A stretch of DNA of 64,000 nucleotides from Nostoc sp. LEGE 06077 (GCF_015207705.1 NZ_JADEWI010000039.1:1-64000), one strand, 5' to 3'; numbered from the stretch's first letter, positions 8,068 to 17,474 are shown. Numbers and translations: made by a program. The notes: a model not told the origin generated them from the letters alone.

Positions 8068-8934
8068 GTGTTTTTTTTATTTGTTTTAGCAAATTTTTTA
8101 TCGCCATCAGCCAACATTCTACTGTCATTTCTCGAAAATGCATCAGTACCAGTTGTCTTGATGGCTTTTTTCATTAGTTGGGTTGTCTGTTGGTTTCCCA
8201 TAGCAGCAATATCTGCTATTATTATGGGTTGGCAACCAACAAAACCTTTGCAACCAGAGCAAAAGTTACCACTCATAGTAACACTTTACTTATTAGCTCC
8301 CCTAGTGCTTTGGGGAGTTATTTTGTTGTGTAAAAGGTCTTTTGCTGATTATGGGTTAATAGTAAATATTTCTCTACTGGGTGGCTTAGGGCTGGGTTTT
8401 GGTTTGGGATTACTCAGCCTAGGTGTGATGTTTGCTGTACAGTATTGGCTGGGTTGGTGTGATTTTGAAAAGTCTAATATTAAGTTATTACCATCTATCT
8501 TGCTACCGATTTTATTAGTAGCGTTATTGGTAGGCGGAATCGAAGAATTAGTGTTTCGCGGTTTTGTGTTCACAGAATTAGAGCGAGATTATTCAGTTTG
8601 GATAGCAGCAGCAATTTCTAGCTGTATTTTTGCGGTGCTGCATTTAGTTTGGGAGCAACAAGAGACTCTACCACAAACACCTGGACTGTGGTTAATGGGA
8701 ATGATGTTAGTCATGGCGAGGATTGCCGACCAGGGTAGTTTGGGTGTAGCGTGGGGATTACATACTGCTTTAGTGTTGGCGATCGCTACTATGGATACAG
8801 CCCAACTCATAACTTACACAGGTAAAGTTTCAGAATGGTGGACTGGTAAGTACAAAAAACCCCTAGCTGGAGTTGCAGGAATTATTTGTGTTGTAGGGAC
8901 TACCTTAATAATCAGGTTATTCTCTGTGTTGTGA
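8068..8934 (+). CDS. CPBP-family intramembrane metalloprotease (CAAX protease-like)
   Basis: 288 residues, GTG start; an in-frame stop sits at 8059, so no earlier start exists. About eight hydrophobic segments. The Abi/CPBP motifs are intact: EELVFRG with Glu159, Glu160 and Arg164, then FAVLH (His192) and WGLHTA (His232), the residues that bind zinc and activate water. Substrates in cyanobacteria are unknown. The gene follows calA on the same strand with a 185-bp gap and may be cotranscribed. Confidence 0.85.
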   Translation: MFFLFVLANFLSPSANILLSFLENASVPVVLMAFFISWVVCWFPIAAISAIIMGWQPTKPLQPEQKLPLIVTLYLLAPLVLWGVILLCKRSFADYGLIVNISLLGGLGLGFGLGLLSLGVMFAVQYWLGWCDFEKSNIKLLPSILLPILLVALLVGGIEELVFRGFVFTELERDYSVWIAAAISSCIFAVLHLVWEQQETLPQTPGLWLMGMMLVMARIADQGSLGVAWGLHTALVLAIATMDTAQLITYTGKVSEWWTGKYKKPLAGVAGIICVVGTTLIIRLFSVL

Positions 8935-9591
8935 TACAACAAATTTATACTTTATTTAAGGTTATTACTGAGAAGGAAATTGCAAAGGTAACTATTTCCA
9001 GGGAGCCGCGTAAGTTTTTCTTCACGCTACTCTATTGATATCATGTCCGGCAAATTACTTGTGATATGTCCGCCACGAGTGGAACGACACGATCGCCTAG
9101 ACTTTGCGATTACTTCACTACGCTAAAACTTAGACAATCAAAGACTTTTAACTCTGTCACCTCTCACCTGTCCCCTACTATAATTATTGACTGACAATTC
9201 TACTACTGCTTAACATCCAATAATTAACCATATAGTCGGTTTAAATTTATCTATAAATAATTTATTTTTTGACTCATTTATGTTATTCATTAAGATAATA
9301 ATTTTATCCCTGCATAGAATATTAAAAGATATATCTAAGTAGGTAGATATTATAAATAATTTAAATAAGTTCAGCATTAAATACTATGGCTTAATTTAAG
9401 CCTAGACTAGACTTTAGACAGAAGAATCAAAAATTTAATAAAGTTAATTTTTAAATTAAATATCAACTATCAAGCTCAAAATTTTTAGTTGACATTGTTA
9501 GTTGTTATTGAAATATCCAGCAAAAATTCTCCAGATTCCACCCCATTTCTCAGTTACTTAAGAATGTTTACTTCAAAGATAAGAGGTTCTA
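8935..9591. other. Intergenic region with a partial dispersed repeat
   Basis: About 650 bp without a gene. It contains the partial repeat at 9121-9176 (same family as 2341-2430), then strongly AT-rich DNA leading to the secreted repeat protein. 'TATAAT' at about 9179-9184 could be a -10 element but is not linked to a clear -35. Confidence 0.4.
9121..9176 (+). repeat. Dispersed repeat family, copy 2 (partial)
   Basis: Shares AAAACTTAGACAAT and AGACTTTTAACTCTGTCACC with copy 1; the left third is missing or replaced. Confidence 0.65.
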
Positions 9592-10137
9592 ATGATCATA
9601 AATTGCAATAAAAATTTGCTCAAAATTTTTGCTAGTCTCGTGGGAGTTGCCAGTACTGGTGCTTTAATTAATCTTCCCGGATATGCTGTGTTACCATCTA
9701 CCTCTAGTAATTTGGATACTAGCCAAGTTCGCATAGATAACAAATTGTTATCTCAAACAGGACAATCTACAGATGGTTCTGACACCGGAACTCAACAATA
9801 TCCCAATAACGGGACTTCGGGAACTCAACAATATCCTAATAACGGGACTTCTGGGACTCAACAATATCCTAATAACGGGACTTCTGGAACTCAACAATAT
9901 CCTAATAACGGGACTTCTGGGACTCAACAGTATCCTAATAACGGGACTTCTGGAACTCAACAATATCCCAATAATGGGACTTCTGGAACTCAACAGTATC
10001 CTAATAACGGGACTTCGGGGACTCAACAGTATCCTAATAATGGGACTACTGGGACTCAACAATATCCTAATAACGGGACTTCGGGAACTACTGGAACCCA
10101 AGACAACACAGGTAGCGGTGTTAGGGCGCTATGGTAA
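9592..10137 (+). CDS. Secreted protein with nine 11-residue GTQQYPNNGTS repeats
   Basis: 181 residues. The N-terminal segment (about 8-31, hydrophobic, ending near GYAVL) looks like a signal peptide and resembles those of Nostoc fasciclin-type secreted proteins, but no such domain follows. Residues about 62-165 are nine copies of an 11-residue unit, GTQQYPNNGTS, encoded by a 33-bp minisatellite (about 9787-10086) with only synonymous or single-residue differences. The composition (Gly, Thr, Gln, Asn, Tyr, Pro) suggests a flexible surface or matrix polymer. Function unknown. Copy number probably varies between strains. Confidence 0.65.
   Translation: MIINCNKNLLKIFASLVGVASTGALINLPGYAVLPSTSSNLDTSQVRIDNKLLSQTGQSTDGSDTGTQQYPNNGTSGTQQYPNNGTSGTQQYPNNGTSGTQQYPNNGTSGTQQYPNNGTSGTQQYPNNGTSGTQQYPNNGTSGTQQYPNNGTTGTQQYPNNGTSGTTGTQDNTGSGVRALW
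9787..10086 (+). repeat. 33-bp coding minisatellite, nine units
   Basis: Unit pattern GGAACTCAACAATATCC followed by TAATAACGGGACTTCT, spaced exactly 33 bp from about 9790 to 10054. Differences are mostly GGA/GGG, CAA/CAG and TCC/TCT third-position changes. Because 33 is a multiple of three, all frames stay open through it. Confidence 0.9.
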
Positions 10138-10160
10138 TTTAATAGCCTTCTGAGATTAGA

Positions 10161-10192
10161 CTGACAAGCTTGTTAAGCTTGTCAGTGTTTTT
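10161..10192 (+). terminator. Rho-independent terminator after the repeat-protein gene
   Basis: CTGACAAGCTT (10161-10171) and AAGCTTGTCAG (10175-10185) form an 11-bp perfect stem with a 3-nt loop, followed by TGTTTTT. It lies 24 bp past the stop codon. Confidence 0.85.
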
Positions 10193-10312
10193 GAATGATT
10201 TTAACTACTGATTATTGTTAACAAGAAATGGTTGAAAAAAGATGAAATTAATCATCAATTAATTTCGACTTCTACCGCAACAGATTTTGATAATGGAAAA
10301 AAGATTATTATA

Positions 10313-10861
10313 ATGTTAAAGCAATCAAGTAAATTAGTTATTTTTATTTGTGGATTTGGATTGAGTTTTAATCCTTCTATATCCTTATCTTCTGAGGTGA
10401 AAAATTATTCTCATACTACAACTAGCAATTTAGTCTCTCAAACAACTAATATTAATGATTTAGTTACTCAACCTCTTCACCTACAAATCAGCCTTCGTCA
10501 GCGTCGAGTAACACTTTATCGAGGCAAAACCCAAATTAAAAGTTATCCTATAGCTGTTGGTCGTAAAGGTTGGGGAACTCCAACTGGGAATTTTCGAGTA
10601 CGTACAATGTTGGAAAAACCAACCTGGATAAATTCTTTTACTGGTAAGGCTATTCCCGGAGGTGATCCTGAAAATCCTCTGGGTAATTACTGGATAGGAT
10701 TTTGGACAAATGGTAAAGATTGGGTGGGCTTTCACGGCACCCCTAATGCTGATTCAGTAGGCAAAGCTGCCTCACATGGTTGTATTCGGATGTACAATCA
10801 GGATGTTAAGGAATTATTTCATCAGATCAATCTTGGGACACCAGTGACTGTGGTGCCATAG
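10313..10861 (+). CDS. L,D-transpeptidase (YkuD domain)
   Basis: 182 residues from the ATG at 10313; a TTG at 10232 would add 27 polar residues ahead of an otherwise good signal peptide, so the later start is preferred. Residues about 5-26 are a signal sequence. The YkuD domain ends with the catalytic signature HGTP...SHGCIRM, in which the Cys is the nucleophile and the two His are conserved. The enzyme makes or edits peptidoglycan cross-links, or anchors proteins, in the periplasm. It is short for the family, with no LysM or PG-binding module. Confidence 0.85.
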   Translation: MLKQSSKLVIFICGFGLSFNPSISLSSEVKNYSHTTTSNLVSQTTNINDLVTQPLHLQISLRQRRVTLYRGKTQIKSYPIAVGRKGWGTPTGNFRVRTMLEKPTWINSFTGKAIPGGDPENPLGNYWIGFWTNGKDWVGFHGTPNADSVGKAASHGCIRMYNQDVKELFHQINLGTPVTVVP

Positions 10862-10942
10862 TTATTTTGCATAACTTAGTAGCTAACTAAGTTACGAAGA
10901 ATTGGCGAAAAGATATACTCAGTAGTTTTTTAATATCGAAAA

Positions 10943-10987
10943 ATGCGATCGCGTCCTGAATTTTACCAACGCGATCGCATAATTTTT
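10943..10987. terminator. Bidirectional terminator built from two HIP1 octamers
   Basis: ATGCGATCGCGT (10943-10954) pairs perfectly with ACGCGATCGCAT (10969-10980) across a 14-nt loop; AATTTTT follows on the plus strand and an A-rich tract precedes. It sits between the convergent L,D-transpeptidase and ctaB genes. Confidence 0.7.
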
Positions 10988-10993
10988 CCTGCC

Positions 10994-11947
10994 TTAATTA
11001 AATAAGTGTAGCTGGGCAATAACAGTACTCACCAAATGATGGGTAATTGGCAAACTATCAATGACCATTGCTAAACATAACAGCATCATGTAGGAGATGG
11101 AGTAAAGAAACACATCTTTAGCTACAATGCGGTCTTCTGGCTGTTGTAATAAACACCAAGATTTACGGATAAATAATCCGCCTAAACCAGCGGCGATCGC
11201 GGCATAAACAATGCCACTAGCATGCAAGGGATAAAACAATAACAGCGTGGCAATGACTGTAATCAGGGTATAATACCAAATTTGCTTGACTGTAGCTGTC
11301 GCACCAGCAATAACTGGAAGCATGGGGATACCGACTTTAGCGTAGTCATCACGAATCATCAACGCCAGCGCCCAGAAATGAGGAGGTGTCCATAAAAAGA
11401 CAATGGCAAAAATTAACCACGCCGGCCAGCTTAAGGTGTTTGTCACCGCCGCCCAACCTACCAACGCCGGAATTGCCCCAGCCGCCCCACCAATGACAAT
11501 ATTTTGGGTGGTGTGACGCTTGAGCCAATGGGTGTAAATCAGTATATAAAAAACGATGCCAGAAAATGCCAGACAAGCTGCCAATAAATTAGCAAACACT
11601 GTTAGTAGGGTAAAAGAAAGTACAGCCAAGGCGATCGCAAAAATCAGCGCATCTCTTGGCTGTATTCTGCCAGAAGGCATAGGACGATGGCGCGTCCGTT
11701 CCATGTCGTAATCAATATCTCTGTCATAGATACAGTTGATTGTCTGGGCGCTGGCCGCAGCCAGAGTACCACCAGTCAGAGTAACTAACAACAGTAATGG
11801 GTCTACTTGTCCCTTCGCGGCAACCCACATACTCCCCGCGGTGGTAATCAATAGCAAGGGAATAATACGAGGTTTAGTTAGCTGGTAATAGCTTTGAATT
11901 ACCTGGAGGAAGGTTTCGTGGTGGCGAGAGACATTAGTCTCAATCAT
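10994..11947 (-). CDS. ctaB: Protoheme IX farnesyltransferase (heme O synthase)
   Basis: 317 residues with about nine membrane segments (UbiA family). The prenyl-diphosphate/Mg motif [19 protein letters not shown] is at about residues 70-88, and a second Asp-rich loop, [13 protein letters not shown], is further on. It converts heme B to heme O for cytochrome oxidase. AAGGAAA lies upstream of the ATG. It is downstream of ctaA on the same strand and divergent from coxBAC, the usual cyanobacterial arrangement. Confidence 0.95.
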   Translation of the reverse strand: MIETNVSRHHETFLQVIQSYYQLTKPRIIPLLLITTAGSMWVAAKGQVDPLLLLVTLTGGTLAAASAQTINCIYDRDIDYDMERTRHRPMPSGRIQPRDALIFAIALAVLSFTLLTVFANLLAACLAFSGIVFYILIYTHWLKRHTTQNIVIGGAAGAIPALVGWAAVTNTLSWPAWLIFAIVFLWTPPHFWALALMIRDDYAKVGIPMLPVIAGATATVKQIWYYTLITVIATLLLFYPLHASGIVYAAIAAGLGGLFIRKSWCLLQQPEDRIVAKDVFLYSISYMMLLCLAMVIDSLPITHHLVSTVIAQLHLFN

Positions 11948-12170
11948 CTTGGTTTTATTTCCTTAATTGTCAACAATGTATGTCTAGTTTCTGTCTGGCT
12001 GTGGAGAGCGATTTGCCCAGACTACCTTTACTTGGGGGAGAATCTTGAACCTTGCCGTTTCTGTATTTGAAGCGTCAATTAAGTTGCTAGTGTTTGAGAA
12101 ACTGAGGCAAAGGTGAAGACAGGGAGACTTACACCAGTTCTAGTTACTGGAGATGCGGTGAATTACTCAA

Positions 12171-12204
12171 TGACTAATGGCTAATGTCTTATCACCATTA
12201 GTCA
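12171..12204. repeat. 10-bp inverted repeat between ctaA and ctaB
   Basis: TGACTAATGG (12171-12180) and CCATTAGTCA (12195-12204) with a 14-nt loop, made of STRR-like heptamers. There is no T-tract on the transcribed strand, so it is more likely a processing or stability hairpin in a ctaAB transcript than a terminator. Confidence 0.5.
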
Positions 12205-12251
12205 TCAGTCATCGTAGCGATCGCATCAGTTTACCCACAAACCTGAATTAT

Positions 12252-13235
12252 TTAGGGATTCGAGCCTTTGGCTGGGGGGTTGAGAGAATTTGTCGCCAAA
12301 CCTACAGACAAACTGTTGATTTCACGATTATCCGCCCAGTCACGCAATGCGAGAACAGTAAACCCGACCAAAGTCCCAAGTAAAGCCGCACCGATAGCTT
12401 GATGCGAGACAGTCAGCGGCTCAACTTGCAGATGCAAACGAAAAGTAGCAACTCCCAACAAAATTTGTAAGCCCAACAAACCACCAGCCATATTTGCTAG
12501 TCGCCGCAAAGCTGGATGGAGGGCTGGTGTGCGCCAGGAAATTAACACTACAGCTAAGGTGGCTACAGTTGGCGGTACTAAACCAAAAATATGGCTGTAC
12601 ATCACGCTGCACAGTTCAGATGTGCCAAAGCATTGATGTAGCGCCCAGCGAGAGCCAACGATAGCGCCCAGTAAACTCTGCACATAAACCAACACAGCCG
12701 CAGCTAAACCAATCCAGGGTAGTTTCCCCGCATTGCCAGTTCCCTGATAGGGAGCTAGAGCCGTACCGACTACTAGTAAGGTGGTGAAAAACAACAGTGC
12801 TGTTCCCAAGTGGGCGGTAACGATGTCAAACCGCAGCAGTTCAGTAACTGTGAGTCCTCCCAAAATCCCTTGAAACACGATTAAAAACAGAGCAAAGCTC
12901 GCAGCCCAAGGCAACCAGACAGGCAAAGAACGACGGTGCCACCAAGATAAACCAGCAAGTGCGATCGCACTCACACCAATCAAGCTTGCATCCAAGCGAT
13001 GAAACCACTCCAAAAACACTTGGAGATTCATTTGTTTGGCTGGTACTAGTTCCCCGTAGCATAGCGGCCAGTCTGGGCAAGCAAGTCCGGCATTCATCAC
13101 ACGGGTGGCAGAGCCGATAGCCATTAAAATCAAGGTGGCTATAGACATTCTCCACACCAAGCGACGAATCATTTCCTTCGGCTTTTGTTGCTCGATTGCC
13201 GCATCATTTTGTTGTTTTAGGACAAATTCGTTCAT
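12252..13235 (-). CDS. ctaA: Heme A synthase (COX15/CtaA family)
   Basis: 327 residues from the ATG at 13235. AGAAGG is placed well upstream of this ATG, whereas an upstream extension to 13298 lacks support. Eight membrane segments. The four conserved His that bind the hemes are in EWFHRLDAS, VTAHLGTAL, MYSHIFGLV and VSHQAIGAAL. The first periplasmic loop carries the Cys pair of GLACPDWPLCYG. It oxidises heme O to heme A. Just upstream, on the opposite strand, lies coxB; the ~400-bp gap probably holds both promoters. Confidence 0.93.
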   Translation of the reverse strand: MNEFVLKQQNDAAIEQQKPKEMIRRLVWRMSIATLILMAIGSATRVMNAGLACPDWPLCYGELVPAKQMNLQVFLEWFHRLDASLIGVSAIALAGLSWWHRRSLPVWLPWAASFALFLIVFQGILGGLTVTELLRFDIVTAHLGTALLFFTTLLVVGTALAPYQGTGNAGKLPWIGLAAAVLVYVQSLLGAIVGSRWALHQCFGTSELCSVMYSHIFGLVPPTVATLAVVLISWRTPALHPALRRLANMAGGLLGLQILLGVATFRLHLQVEPLTVSHQAIGAALLGTLVGFTVLALRDWADNREINSLSVGLATNSLNPPAKGSNP

Positions 13236-13641
13236 GAACGATTCCTTCTGCCGATCTTGGTAGTAGCTCTCTTTAAATTTTGAATTTTTTCGTACCAACC
13301 CATATCCACCCTAGCGTATAGCACCAAGTTTAGAGATGGGGTTTCACTTATTACTTTGAATCACTTCTGATTGTTTTAGTCTGAAGCTTTAGGTATTTTT
13401 CAAGTTGTGAGCAATAGATGATTGACAAACAATTTTCCTAACCTAAATTTTTCCTTAAATTTTTCCAGTTATAGCTATTTATCCTTGTCAGTATCTAATA
13501 AATCTCTTTTACTCAGAAATAGTAAAGTGCCTGAAAAAATTAATAAAAATTTCAGACCATTTAGCATTATGTTTAATAGCCTAGACTACCTTAGTAAGTG
13601 GGCAGCTTTGAAAAAACGTAGTCAATTAATTTAAGTAAGCC
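13236..13641. promoter_or_regulatory. Divergent ctaA / coxB promoter region
   Basis: About 400 bp, AT-rich, with no gene (a 70-codon frame here has Asn/Ser/Leu-rich composition expected by chance). It must contain the start signals for ctaAB leftwards and coxBAC rightwards; no individual box could be fixed by eye. Confidence 0.4.
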
Positions 13642-14748
13642 GTGAAAATTCCAAGTTCCATCTGGACATTACTGATTGGCATCGTACTAACGTTAACCAG
13701 TCTTTGGTACGGTCAAAATCACGGTCTGTTGCCGACAGCAGCCTCCGATGAAGCCATCTTAGTTGATGGTTTATTTAACTCGATGATGACTGTTTCCGTA
13801 GGTATATTTTTGATTGTTGAAGGTGTTTTAATCTACTCTGTATTTAAATACCGTCGGCGTGCTGGTGACAATGAAGACGGGCCACCAGTGGAAGGCAATG
13901 TACCTCTCGAAATCCTCTGGACGGCGATCCCCGCAATTATTGTGATTGGTATTTCTGTTTATAGCTTTGATGTGTATAACGAAATCGGTGGCTTCGATCC
14001 CCACGCTGTTCACGAAGCGCCCATAAATCAAAGTTCGATGAGAATGCCCGGAGCAGCTATTGCTGCTACTTTGAGTGATACTCCTCCCAGCACAGCACCC
14101 AATCTCAATCAAGAAAAATCTGACGCGGCGATGCAAGACCCAGCCACCGCCGCTGTGCGGAATGCTGATCAGATTCCCCAACTTCGGAATGCGCCTGGTG
14201 TTGGTAGTGTAGCTCCTACTCTTGGCTCCAGCCCTGACAAAGCAGGTAAGCCAGCCAGTTTAGCGGTTAATATTACAGGTCTGCAATATGCCTGGATTTT
14301 CACTTATCCAGATACTGGAGTCACCACAGGTGAATTGCACGTTCCCATTGGCAGAGAAGTGCAAATCAATATGACAGCCAACGATGTCATCCATGCCTTT
14401 TGGGTGCCAGAGTTCCGCTTGAAACAAGATGCGATCCCCGGTAGACAGAGCGAAATTCGCTTCACTCCCAATAAAATTGGTGATTATGCGCTAATTTGTG
14501 CTGAACTTTGTGGCCCCTACCACGGCGCGATGAGAAGCCAAGTGGTGGTGGAAAGTCAAGAAAATTTTGACAAATGGATGCAAGAGCAGCTAGTTGCAAG
14601 TCATGAAACCTTGAATAAAGCCGTTGCTGTGAATCCAGCCAACCTCACCCCAGATGAATTTCTCGCTCCTTACACTAAGGAAATGGGAATTCAGCCAGAA
14701 ATCTTACATCAAGTTCACCATAGTCAGTCAACAGTGAATAGTCATTAG
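13642..14748 (+). CDS. coxB: Cytochrome c oxidase subunit II
   Basis: 368 residues, GTG start. An N-terminal hydrophobic segment (about 6-24) and two transmembrane helices (about 47-66 and 93-112) precede the CuA domain. The copper site is visible as CAELCGPYHGAM, with an upstream His in VIHAFWVPEF. Between helix 2 and the CuA domain lies an unusually long, low-complexity linker (about residues 125-205, Ala/Pro/Asn/Ser rich). The subunit accepts electrons from cytochrome c6 or plastocyanin. First gene of coxBAC. Confidence 0.95.
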   Translation: MKIPSSIWTLLIGIVLTLTSLWYGQNHGLLPTAASDEAILVDGLFNSMMTVSVGIFLIVEGVLIYSVFKYRRRAGDNEDGPPVEGNVPLEILWTAIPAIIVIGISVYSFDVYNEIGGFDPHAVHEAPINQSSMRMPGAAIAATLSDTPPSTAPNLNQEKSDAAMQDPATAAVRNADQIPQLRNAPGVGSVAPTLGSSPDKAGKPASLAVNITGLQYAWIFTYPDTGVTTGELHVPIGREVQINMTANDVIHAFWVPEFRLKQDAIPGRQSEIRFTPNKIGDYALICAELCGPYHGAMRSQVVVESQENFDKWMQEQLVASHETLNKAVAVNPANLTPDEFLAPYTKEMGIQPEILHQVHHSQSTVNSH

Positions 14749-14780
14749 TGAACAGGCTGATAACTGAATAACTAACTCCT

Positions 14781-16541
14781 ATGACACAAGCCCAAATACA
14801 AGAAACAGCCAATTTCCCGGTGCGGGTTGATGAGCCGGGAGCTAGAAAATGGCGAGATTACTTTACCTTCAACACTGACCATAAAGTGATCGGGATTCAA
14901 TATCTCGTCACTTCCTTCATTTTTTATTGCATTGGCGGTGTTCTCGCTGACTTGGTGCGAACAGAACTACGCACTCCCGAAGTAGATTTTGTCAGCCCAG
15001 AAGTTTATAACAGCCTGTTTACCCTGCACGCTACAATCATGATTTTCTTGTGGATTGTACCAGCAGGTGCCGGGTTTGCCAACTATTTGATTCCCCTGAT
15101 GATTGGGGCTAAGGATATGGCATTCCCTAGATTGAATGCTGTCGCTTTTTGGATGATTCCCGTTGGGGGTTTATTGCTGGTGGCTAGTTTAGCTATAGGC
15201 GATGCACCCGATGCAGGTTGGACTTCCTATCCGCCTCTCAGCTTGGTGACAGGCCAAGTAGGTGAAGGGATTTGGATTATGAGTGTGCTGTTGCTGGGTA
15301 CGTCGTCGATTTTGGGGGCGATAAATTTTCTCGTCACCTTAATCAAGATGCGGACTCCAGGGATGGGAGTACATCAAATGCCTTTGTTTTGTTGGGCGAT
15401 GTTTGCTACTTCCGCACTGGTTTTGATGTCTACTCCAGTCTTAGCCGCAGGTTTGATTTTGTTGGCTTTTGATTTATTGGCAGGTACAACATTTTTTAAC
15501 CCGACTGGTGGCGGTGATCCCGTAGTTTACCAGCATATGTTCTGGTTTTACTCTCATCCAGCGGTTTACATCATGATTTTGCCTTTCTTCGGGGCAATTT
15601 CCGAGATTATTCCCATACATTCTCGTAAACCAATTTTCGGCTATAAAGCGATCGCCTACTCATCCCTAGCAATTAGCTTTTTGGGGCTGATAGTTTGGGC
15701 GCACCATATGTTTACCAGTGGTATTCCCGGTTGGTTGCGGATGTTCTTTATGATCACCACGATGATCATTGCTGTACCAACGGGAATTAAAATTTTCAGC
15801 TGGTTAGCAACTATGTGGGGCGGCAAAATCCAACTCAACTCAGCTATGCTGTTTGCCATTGGTTTTGTTGGCACCTTCGTGATTGGTGGTATTAGTGGTG
15901 TCATGCTGGCAGCAGTACCTTTTGATATCCACGTTCACGATACTTATTTTGTCGTGGCTCACCTCCATTACGTGTTGTTTGGTGGGAGCGTGTTGGGGAT
16001 TTTTGCCGCGATATATCACTGGTTCCCGAAAATGACGGGACGGATGTTCAACGAATTTTGGGGTAAGGTTCACTTTGCATTGACAATTGTGGGTCTGAAT
16101 ATGACCTTCTTACCCATGCACAAGCTAGGAATGATGGGAATGAACCGCCGCGTCGCTCAGTATGACCCCAAATTTACCCTGCTGAATGAAATCTGTACCT
16201 ACGGCGCGTACATACTTGCTGTTTCCACCTTTCCCTTCATCATCAATGCAATTTGGAGTTGGATGTACGGTGAAAAAGCAGGTAATAATCCTTGGCGAGC
16301 GTTGACCTTAGAGTGGATGACAACTTCCCCACCAGCAATTGAAAATTTTGATGGTTTCCCCGTATTAGCTACAGGCCCTTACGATTACGGCTTAGAAAGG
16401 GCTAATGAAGGTGTACCATTATCCGATCCCAATCCTTTATTATCGGCTGGCCCCAACTCAGTACTCCGTGCTGATCCTGATGAGCCATATCCCACCATCG
16501 AGTCTGACCTGGAACAACGCGTCTCAGGCAAAAATGACTAG
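14781..16541 (+). CDS. coxA: Cytochrome c oxidase subunit I
   Basis: 586 residues with twelve membrane helices. Heme-copper ligands are all present: LHATIMIFLW (low-spin heme His83), HPAVYIMIL (CuB His and the cross-linked Tyr), AHHMFTSG (the two CuB His) and DTYFVVAHLHYVLF (heme a3 and heme a His). It reduces O2 to water and pumps protons. It begins 32 bp after coxB. The aa3-type assignment fits the divergent ctaA/ctaB genes. Confidence 0.97.
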   Translation: MTQAQIQETANFPVRVDEPGARKWRDYFTFNTDHKVIGIQYLVTSFIFYCIGGVLADLVRTELRTPEVDFVSPEVYNSLFTLHATIMIFLWIVPAGAGFANYLIPLMIGAKDMAFPRLNAVAFWMIPVGGLLLVASLAIGDAPDAGWTSYPPLSLVTGQVGEGIWIMSVLLLGTSSILGAINFLVTLIKMRTPGMGVHQMPLFCWAMFATSALVLMSTPVLAAGLILLAFDLLAGTTFFNPTGGGDPVVYQHMFWFYSHPAVYIMILPFFGAISEIIPIHSRKPIFGYKAIAYSSLAISFLGLIVWAHHMFTSGIPGWLRMFFMITTMIIAVPTGIKIFSWLATMWGGKIQLNSAMLFAIGFVGTFVIGGISGVMLAAVPFDIHVHDTYFVVAHLHYVLFGGSVLGIFAAIYHWFPKMTGRMFNEFWGKVHFALTIVGLNMTFLPMHKLGMMGMNRRVAQYDPKFTLLNEICTYGAYILAVSTFPFIINAIWSWMYGEKAGNNPWRALTLEWMTTSPPAIENFDGFPVLATGPYDYGLERANEGVPLSDPNPLLSAGPNSVLRADPDEPYPTIESDLEQRVSGKND

Positions 16542-16560
16542 GGGATTTTCAGACTTCAGA

Positions 16561-16590
16561 CTAGCCTGCGGCAAGCCGCTGCGCGTCTAC
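16561..16590. repeat. Short palindromic dispersed element between coxA and coxC
   Basis: Contains the hairpin GCGG-CAAG-CCGC and the string GCTGCGCGTCTAC, which I recall as a widespread Nostoc intergenic repeat. It may modulate coxA/coxC message processing. Confidence 0.45.
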
Positions 16591-16615
16591 ATCCTTCACA
16601 CTTAAATAAAGATTC

Positions 16616-17239
16616 ATGCAAAGTCAAACCATTGACCCAGCTAAAACCGAATTAAATCATCATCATAGTACAGCCACAGTTGCTCATCACGAAGAACATC
16701 CAGATCATCGCTTGTTTGGTTTGTTTGTCTTCTTAGTAGCTGAAGGAATGATTTTTCTCGGCTTGTTTGGAGCCTATCTCGCTTTTCGTTCGACCTTACC
16801 TGTGTGGCCTCCCGCAGGTACACCAGAATTGGAATTATTACTTCCTGGAGTCAATACTGTCAATCTAATTGCCAGCAGCTTTGTCATGCACAATGCTGAT
16901 ACAGCAATTAAAAAGAATGATGCGCGAGGTGCGCGGATTTGGTTAGCCATTACCGCCGCGATGGGTGCAACTTTCTTGGTAGGGCAGGTATATGAATATA
17001 CTCATCTAGAATTTGGTTTAACTACCAATTTATTTGCTAGTGCGTTTTACGTGTTAACGGGTTTCCACGGATTGCACGTTACTATCGGCGTTTTAGCAAT
17101 TGTGGCAGTGTTGTGGCGATCTCGCGTTCCCGGTCACTACAGTAACGAAAAACACTTCGGTATTGAAGCCGCAGAAATCTACTGGCACTTTGTAGACGTA
17201 ATTTGGATAATTTTATTCGGATTACTGTATCTACTGTAG
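16616..17239 (+). CDS. coxC: Cytochrome c oxidase subunit III
   Basis: 207 residues, five predicted helices, the short bacterial form. Recognisable segments: FLVAEGMIFLGLFGAYLAFR (helix 1), GFHGLHVTIG and the closing AEIYWHFVDVIWIILFGLLY, which is diagnostic. It stabilises subunit I and the proton uptake path. It starts about 75 bp after coxA and is followed by two hairpin terminators. Confidence 0.96.
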   Translation: MQSQTIDPAKTELNHHHSTATVAHHEEHPDHRLFGLFVFLVAEGMIFLGLFGAYLAFRSTLPVWPPAGTPELELLLPGVNTVNLIASSFVMHNADTAIKKNDARGARIWLAITAAMGATFLVGQVYEYTHLEFGLTTNLFASAFYVLTGFHGLHVTIGVLAIVAVLWRSRVPGHYSNEKHFGIEAAEIYWHFVDVIWIILFGLLYLL

Positions 17240-17289
17240 GTATTAATTAATTACCAAGTTGTTCACTCCACGCGAATAACTTAAAATTG

Positions 17290-17312
17290 AACCCCCCTTT
17301 GGGGGTTTTTTT
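17290..17312 (+). terminator. Terminator of coxBAC
   Basis: AACCCCC, a short CTTTG loop, then GGGGGTT and a run of T. It lies 50 bp after the coxC stop. Confidence 0.85.
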
Positions 17313-17355
17313 ATCGCAAAGTTTTGTTGTGAATTGGTATGACATTTTTATACTC

Positions 17356-17385
17356 AAAAAGGTGCAGCACTTACTGCACCTTTTT
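17356..17385. terminator. Second, bidirectional terminator
   Basis: AAAAAGGTGCAG (17356-17367) pairs with CTGCACCTTTTT (17374-17385) over a 6-nt loop; the T/A tracts allow termination in both directions, serving coxC and the convergent small gene. Confidence 0.85.
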
Positions 17386-17474
17386 AATCTTGCTAGTTAT
17401 TGCTATTTTTTCAAGGATTTGCTCCTCTCGATTCCCAAAGAAATACTCAATCCAAAATTTAAAATGGTCTTGTA

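Noticed and set aside
9748-10101. 117-codon minus-strand and 126-codon plus-strand frames over the GTQQYPNN repeats
   Set aside because: The 33-bp repeat keeps all frames open; only the frame with a signal peptide is credible.
13422-13634. 70-codon frame upstream of coxB
   Set aside because: TTG start, Asn/Ser/Leu-rich chance composition, and it occupies the coxB/ctaA promoter region.
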